Shown: positions 34,872 through 41,041 of the stretch, in pieces
How positions within the stretch are numbered: position 1 is the stretch's first letter
How the letters are laid out: every line of letters starts with the position of its first letter
Source of the DNA: Staphylococcus simiae
GTDB taxonomy: Bacteria > Bacillota > Bacilli > Staphylococcales > Staphylococcaceae
NCBI RefSeq assembly: GCF_002902085.1
Contig: NZ_PPQR01000075.1
Span: 1 to 41,041, forward strand
Length of the DNA: 41,041 nt
Reading direction: 5' to 3'
Position numbers and translations under genes: made by a program
Notes under the pieces: model-generated
Database searches by the model: none
What the model was told of the DNA's origin: nothing
What the model saw: the letters and a program-made list of their open reading frames with translations, nothing else

Positions 34872-35120
34872 TTATCTCTCCTCAATTAATCGCAATTTCT
34901 TTTGCCTCGAATATGTTTTGATTTCATATTCTCTTTTTAATGCTGCCGATTTTGTATCATACACTTCATGATAAACTAACTGTACCGGGCGTCTTGTTTT
35001 TGTATATTTGGCTCCTTTTCCATCATTATGCTTAGCAATTCGAGCCTTAACATCTTTTGCGTATCCAGTATATAAACTTCCGTCATTACATTTAACTATA
35101 TATACAAAGTGACTATCCAT
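34872..35120 (-). CDS. yazA: GIY-YIG domain protein YazA
   Basis: A free-standing GIY-YIG nuclease-type domain of 82 residues: FVYIVKCNDGSLYTGYAKDVKARIAKHN with YIV and YTGY in place of GIY and YIG, then KGAKYTKTRRPVQLVYHE and a conserved KREYEIK end. UPF0213 family; the biological role is unknown. It overlaps yabB by 8 bp and stops 1 nt before rsmI. Confidence 0.93.
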   Translation of the reverse strand: MDSHFVYIVKCNDGSLYTGYAKDVKARIAKHNDGKGAKYTKTRRPVQLVYHEVYDTKSAALKREYEIKTYSRQKKLRLIEER

Positions 35121-35838
35121 AATATATTTCCTTCATTTCATTACTATAAGTTCCATCTTCATTATATATATAAAATGGTGGCGCAATGATTAATCCTTGA
35201 TTACCACCTTTTCTACCTTCTACAACAATAGTTTGTGCTGATTTCCCTATTTTACTATAAATAAAATTGATTTTCTTAGGTTCTATATTAGCGTGCCTCA
35301 TTTCACTTAAGACATCCATCAGTCTATCAGCTCTATGAACCATGATTAATTTGCCACCTTCTTTTAAAAGATGACGTGCAGCTAATACACAATCTTCTAA
35401 GGTACATAAAATTTCATGTCGAGCTATTTTATGTGCTTCTTTTTGATGTTGATGTAATTGATTTTCTTTGAAATAAGGTGGGTTGCACGTAACTAATGAA
35501 TATTGTGATGGTTTAAAATGCTGATATACCTTGTTAATATCCATATGATGCATTGTTAAAAATTGGTCTACGTTGTTAACTTGAAATGATCTACGTGCCA
35601 TATCTACTAACTGTGACTGTATTTCTATACCTTCTATACTTATCTTTTTTTTAGCAAATAATAGCAATTGAATTATACCGTTACCTGCGCATAGATCTAT
35701 TACTTTATCTTTTGCTTTGGGATACGTAAAATGACCTAACAATAACGCATCTGTAGAGAATGAAAACACATCATCATTTTGAATAATTTTAAATTGTTCT
35801 TTAATTAATTGGTCATATCGTTCATTTTCATTTAACAT
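35113..35838 (-). CDS. yabB: SAM-dependent methyltransferase of the TrmN6/YabB group
   Basis: The 241-residue protein has an N-terminal FSFSTDALLLGHFT, SAM-binding VIDLCAGNGIIQLLL, GIEIQ, and the amino-methyltransferase motif TCNPPYFKEN (NPPY), which points to N6-adenine methylation. The E. coli relative TrmN6 (YfiC) modifies A37 of tRNA-Val; whether this one has the same target is inference. It overlaps yazA by 8 bp and follows yabA by about 106 nt. Confidence 0.9.
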   Translation of the reverse strand: MLNENERYDQLIKEQFKIIQNDDVFSFSTDALLLGHFTYPKAKDKVIDLCAGNGIIQLLLFAKKKISIEGIEIQSQLVDMARRSFQVNNVDQFLTMHHMDINKVYQHFKPSQYSLVTCNPPYFKENQLHQHQKEAHKIARHEILCTLEDCVLAARHLLKEGGKLIMVHRADRLMDVLSEMRHANIEPKKINFIYSKIGKSAQTIVVEGRKGGNQGLIIAPPFYIYNEDGTYSNEMKEIYYG

Positions 35839-35944
35839 TCATTTACTCCTAAAAAAGGGATGTATTGTTAGTAATCACTATCATTACCACTTATACACCC
35901 AGTTACATTTTATGATTCATTTTAAAATTCATTTGCCTTATCAT

Positions 35945-36307
35945 TTAATCACTTAATACATTAAGGCAAAATAAACAATCTTCTCCATGTCGGTGTTTTC
36001 CAAATAATTCACCTTTACATATGTGAAAGCCTTCGCCATACAAAATTGCTAAGTTGTCTTTACTTGGCAATGGTTTTTTAACTTTCTTTGTCTGCTGTTG
36101 TGTAGCAATATCTTGACTATAATGTTCATCATTTTGTACGTCTTCATTACCTAGTACTTTTTTTAGATTATCATTTTCTAATTGTAACGCTACATTAGTT
36201 TCAACCATTTCAACAACAAGTGATTTTAATTCAGTTGCTTCTTGTGCTAATTGGTTAACACTCGTTTCTAAACGCAGTAATCTATCAAATATGTCATTGC
36301 GTTCCAA
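35945..36307 (-). CDS. yabA: Replication initiation control protein YabA
   Basis: Negative regulator of DnaA that also binds the DnaN clamp. The 120-residue protein has an N-terminal leucine-zipper coiled coil ([43 protein letters not shown], about 5-50), a flexible basic linker and a C-terminal zinc-binding monomer ([25 protein letters not shown] with C-x..-H..C-x2-C). It is 16 nt after ricT, in the same cluster as holB, another part of the replication machinery. Confidence 0.95.
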   Translation of the reverse strand: MERNDIFDRLLRLETSVNQLAQEATELKSLVVEMVETNVALQLENDNLKKVLGNEDVQNDEHYSQDIATQQQTKKVKKPLPSKDNLAILYGEGFHICKGELFGKHRHGEDCLFCLNVLSD

Positions 36308-36323
36308 CTCTACTTAAGCCTCC

Positions 36324-37127
36324 TCATTTCAAAGCGTTTAACTCTTCTAATTTATATTCTAGTGGTTGCTCAAGTCCTTCTATTTTAACTTGCATTGAAA
36401 TATCTAGTATATTTAATGCTACGACTTTACCATTACCCTCTGGTGTGTCAATAGCATCACCAATATCTGGCAATTGTGCTCTAGCTTCTTCATATAAATC
36501 ATTTTCATATTTTAAACAGCACATCAATCTACCACATGCACCTGATATTTTCGTAGGATTTAATGATAAATTTTGATCTTTAGCCATTTTAATAGAAACA
36601 GGTTCAAAATCCCCTAAAAATGTTGAACAGCAAAGCGAGCGTCCACATGGACCGATTCCACCAAGTAATTTTGCTTCATCTCTAACACCAATTTGTCTTA
36701 ACTCGATTCGCGTTTTTAAATTTTGTGCTAAAGTTTTTACTAATTTTCTAAAATCAATACGATCATCAGCCGTAAAATTAAAAATGACTTTTGCTTTATC
36801 TAATGTGTATTCACAGTTAACTAAACGCATATCTAATTGCTGCTGTTGTACTATGTTTTTACATAATTCTAATGCCTCTTCAGCATCTTGTTCATTTTTA
36901 AAATATGTAGCAACGTCCGCTTCATTTGCAATACGTATAACTGATTTTATAGGTAAACAAATATCTTCTTCAGCGATATCTTTGACTCCTGTTTTGACCA
37001 AACCAATTTCAATACCTCTTTGAGATTCAACAACTACCCATTGTCCTTCATCTAAATCTATATTATTAGGTGTATAATATTCTAATTTTCCGGCTTTTTG
37101 AAACTGAATGCCGACAACATTTGGCAT
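36324..37127 (-). CDS. ricT: PSP1-domain protein RicT (YaaT)
   Basis: The 267-residue protein contains the PSP1 C-terminal domain with conserved cysteines (GGIGPCGRSLCCSTFLGDFE and SGACGRLMCCLKYE). In Bacillus YaaT/RicT forms the FeS-carrying Y-complex with RicA and RicF, which redirects RNase Y cleavage; in S. aureus the equivalent is presumed to act on mRNA processing. The ATG follows directly after the holB stop, so the two are coupled. Confidence 0.93.
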   Translation of the reverse strand: MPNVVGIQFQKAGKLEYYTPNNIDLDEGQWVVVESQRGIEIGLVKTGVKDIAEEDICLPIKSVIRIANEADVATYFKNEQDAEEALELCKNIVQQQQLDMRLVNCEYTLDKAKVIFNFTADDRIDFRKLVKTLAQNLKTRIELRQIGVRDEAKLLGGIGPCGRSLCCSTFLGDFEPVSIKMAKDQNLSLNPTKISGACGRLMCCLKYENDLYEEARAQLPDIGDAIDTPEGNGKVVALNILDISMQVKIEGLEQPLEYKLEELNALK

Positions 37128-38054
37128 TTAACTCACACCCTTAATTACTATTTGTTCAAACACTAATGTTGGATTAACATTTTGGTTTAATTTTTTATGT
37201 GCATCTGTTAGCTGATCTAACATTAAAACGATTTGATTAAAAGTTAAATTCTGCGCATATTTTTGTGTGTCATTTTGTAAATCACTAAAAATAATCGTAC
37301 TGTCAATATTAACTTTACTATGTAAAATATCTTCGAAAAATCCATTCACAGTAGCAATAGTTAATAATTGCAATTTACGATTTTTAGCTTGTTTTAATAG
37401 ATCTATAATACCTATTAATGCCATTGGTTTGTTAGTTAATAACAGCTCACACCAATGTATAATACTCTTTCTTAATGACATTAAATCAAACTCTTCATTT
37501 AAAGCTAGCGCATTTTCAATTTGTGTCGTATATGTACTAATCATTTCAGCTATTGGTTTAGATATTTCTCTATCTTCTAAACGTTTAATAAACTGTCCTT
37601 TGTCTATAGGCTTAAAATACAAATGTTGACATCTCGAATGTATGGTATTTAATATTTGTTCTGGTTTAGTTGATAATAAAATGGCAATGGTTTTATCAGG
37701 AGGTTCTTCTAAAAATTTTAAAATACTATTTTCACCTTGAATCGTTAACTTCTCAAAATCTTCAATGATATATACCTTATAATCACTTTCTATAGGAAGT
37801 TGATTCATATAATGTACTAGCTGCTCAATTTGTTCTTTTTTTATAGTATTTTCATTAGAAGAAACATACAAAAAATCTGGATGATTGAATGCGGAAACCT
37901 TTGCATCACATTGACTATCGTTATCGCATAGGATAAGCTTTGCAAAATTTAATGCAACTTGTTTCATTGTTTGTGCATCATCACCTTCAAATAAATAAGC
38001 ATGTGATAATTTATTTGAATGGTATGCATTTGCCAATTGTTGCTGTTCATCCAT
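37128..38054 (-). CDS. holB: DNA polymerase III delta' subunit
   Basis: Clamp-loader subunit of 308 residues. It shows the AAA+ clamp-loader fold: LANAYHSNKLSHAYLFEGDD at the N-terminus, ENSILKFLEEPPDKTIAILLSTKPEQILNTIHSRCQ in the centre (the SRC-type sensor), and a helical C-terminal domain. The Walker A region (LFEGDDAQTMKQVA) is degenerate, as expected for delta'. AGGGG lies about 10 nt before the ATG. A large inverted structure ends about 30 nt upstream. Confidence 0.93.
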   Translation of the reverse strand: MDEQQQLANAYHSNKLSHAYLFEGDDAQTMKQVALNFAKLILCDNDSQCDAKVSAFNHPDFLYVSSNENTIKKEQIEQLVHYMNQLPIESDYKVYIIEDFEKLTIQGENSILKFLEEPPDKTIAILLSTKPEQILNTIHSRCQHLYFKPIDKGQFIKRLEDREISKPIAEMISTYTTQIENALALNEEFDLMSLRKSIIHWCELLLTNKPMALIGIIDLLKQAKNRKLQLLTIATVNGFFEDILHSKVNIDSTIIFSDLQNDTQKYAQNLTFNQIVLMLDQLTDAHKKLNQNVNPTLVFEQIVIKGVS

Positions 38055-38086
38055 TCATTACAATCCCCTTTTCATTTATATAAAAA

Positions 38087-38197
38087 GGTTGCTATCAGAA
38101 AACTAATTATTCATAAATAATTACAATAAGGTACTGTATTGAAGATACATCAACGATTACCTTATCTTTATTCATAACTAGCTACATTAAAGCAACC
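38087..38197 (-). promoter_or_regulatory. Branched RNA-like structure between pstA and holB
   Basis: On the minus strand an outer stem GGTTGCT (38191-38197) pairs with AGCAACC (38087-38093), extendable by A-U and G-U pairs, and the closing arm runs into TTTTTATATAAA. Enclosed are an 8-bp stem ATAAGGTA/TACCTTAT (38126-38133 with 38158-38165) containing a TGTAT/ATACA tip, and a 7-bp stem AATTATT/AATAATT (38105-38122). It may be the pstA terminator, an attenuator of holB, or both. Confidence 0.5.
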
Positions 38198-38263
38198 CTA
38201 AATCATTTAATAAGTATTTAGATATTATAATTAGCTTTTACGAATTATTATTGCAAAATGCAT

Positions 38264-38596
<333 letters not shown>

Positions 38597-38622
38597 TTAT
38601 AACACCTCTTCCAGCAATTATA

Positions 38623-40588
<1,966 letters not shown>

Positions 40589-40660
40589 ATTTACTCACTT
40601 TCCCTTAAAACATTCATTAATTATATAGTAACACTTCTTTAAAAAAGTTAGTGTTAGTTA

Positions 40661-40681
40661 TACAATAGCTTGTCTATTGTA
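40661..40681. repeat. Perfect inverted repeat upstream of the decarboxylase-like gene
   Basis: TACAATAG (40661-40668), 5-nt spacer, CTATTGTA (40674-40681); an operator-like palindrome about 75-95 nt before the start codon. No clear promoter boxes could be assigned around it. The remaining spacer to 40760 is AT-rich. Confidence 0.6.
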
Positions 40682-40766
40682 CAATAATTAAGTTACTTTA
40701 GAAAATATACATCTTATTTACTATTAGCGGCGCACTATTTTCAATACTAACATGATATATTTAGAC

Positions 40767-40789
40767 AAAAAAAGAGACCTCACGGTCTC
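40767..40789 (-). terminator. Second terminator of the upstream rRNA operon
   Basis: Minus-strand GAGACC-GTGA-GGTCTC followed by TTTTTTTG. Nearly identical to the terminator at 40943-40966 and, like it, followed by GTCTAAA, so the two are copies about 177 nt apart. Confidence 0.85.
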
Positions 40790-40873
40790 AATATAATCTA
40801 AATAACTAAGAAAAAGTAAACCAAGCCATCATTTTACTTTCAGTATTGTCATATTTTTTGCAGTTACTTTATT

Positions 40874-40942
40874 TTAAATTTCGTCAGCTTCAAACGCTTG
40901 CTCTGCGTCAAGTCCTTCTATACCTTCATGACTTTTAGACAT
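40874..40942 (-). CDS. 22-codon mini-ORF between tandem rrn terminators
   Basis: An open frame with ATG at 40942 and TAA at 40874 encodes a small acidic peptide starting MSKSHEGIEG and ending AFEADEI, with 7 acidic residues among 22. The ATG follows the T-run of the first terminator directly, and the only Shine-Dalgarno-like sequence (AAGG) is inside that hairpin, about 14 nt away. I do not recognise the peptide. It could be a remnant of a longer gene, a leaderless-type small protein expressed by readthrough, or chance. Confidence 0.35.
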   Translation of the reverse strand: MSKSHEGIEGLDAEQAFEADEI

Positions 40943-40966
40943 AAAAAAAAGAGACCTTACGGTCTC
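40943..40966 (-). terminator. First terminator of the upstream rRNA operon
   Basis: Minus-strand GAGACC-GTAA-GGTCTC followed by eight T residues, about 30 nt after the 5S 3' end. Typical rho-independent terminator, same stem as the one at 40767-40789. Confidence 0.9.
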
Positions 40967-40994
40967 AATGCGGCTCATCGCATCCATTTTTATT

Positions 40995-41041
40995 GCCTGG
41001 CAACGTCCTACTCTAGCGGAACGTAAGTCCGACTACCATCG
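40995..41041 (-). rRNA. rrf: 5S rRNA, 3' part (truncated by the window edge)
   Basis: The last 47 nt of a 5S gene ending TTGCCAGGC; the 5' two thirds lie beyond the right edge. It is presumably the end of a 16S-23S-5S operon, by analogy with the recR-rrn-tmk order in staphylococci. It differs from the solitary copy at 826-940 at four of 47 positions (41004, 41008, 41028, 41041). Confidence 0.93.

Overview
The window is a stretch of low-GC Firmicute chromosome that I read as Staphylococcus. The gene order lysS, folKBP, cysK, hslO, ftsH, hpt, tilS, yabR, divIC, yabO, yabN, yabM, mfd, pth, rplY, prs, glmU, spoVG, yabJ, purR, ispE, veg, rsmA, rnmV, tatD, metG, rsmI, yazA, yabB, yabA, ricT, holB, pstA, tmk is the conserved staphylococcal counterpart of the Bacillus yaa/yab region. 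The proteins are close to S. aureus versions as I remember them but clearly not identical (glmU, tilS and folP differ a lot), so this is more likely a coagulase-negative species. The abundance of STAR repeats would fit S. lugdunensis, but that species call is only a guess.

Layout. Every supported gene is on the minus strand, so transcription runs from right to left. The right edge holds the 3' end of a 5S rRNA, the tail of an rRNA operon, followed by two near-identical terminators with a 22-codon mini-ORF between them. Next come a PLP-dependent decarboxylase-like gene with tmk and pstA, then holB-ricT-yabA-yabB-yazA-rsmI (replication, rRNA modification, RNA processing), metG-tatD, rnmV-rsmA, veg, ispE-purR-yabJ-spoVG, glmU-prs, rplY, and pth-mfd-yabM-yabN-yabO-divIC-yabR, which is tightly packed at its start. 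tilS-hpt, ftsH, hslO, cysK, folP-folB-folK and lysS follow. At the left edge is a stand-alone 5S rRNA gene, eight tRNA genes (Val, Thr, Lys, Gly, Leu, Arg, Pro, Ala) and the leader of a 16S rRNA gene lying just outside the window.

The genes are core housekeeping functions: translation (two synthetases, tRNA and rRNA modification, ribosomal protein bL25, peptidyl-tRNA hydrolase, RNase M5), nucleotide supply (Prs, Hpt, Tmk, PurR), folate, cysteine, cell-wall precursor (GlmU) and isoprenoid (IspE) synthesis, divisome and replication control (DivIC, YabA, HolB), protein quality control (FtsH, Hsp33, RqcP) and stress or virulence regulation (SpoVG, PstA, PurR). I see no prophage, insertion sequence, CRISPR array or defence system.

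The unusual material is intergenic. Two arrays of STAR-type repeats (about 21.0-21.4 and 25.1-25.4 kb) and several shorter cassettes with STAR-like flanks (5.5, 20.6, 30.4, 33.6 and 33.7 kb) sit only between genes. Several STAR motifs pair with the header of their own unit around a variable inner hairpin, and the paired positions change together between units. This covariation is the strongest candidate for an under-described structured element. Other points worth a look are the diverged solitary 5S gene with its own promoter, a branched structure just upstream of holB, and an Ile/Val-to-Asn change beside the PRPP synthetase catalytic loop.
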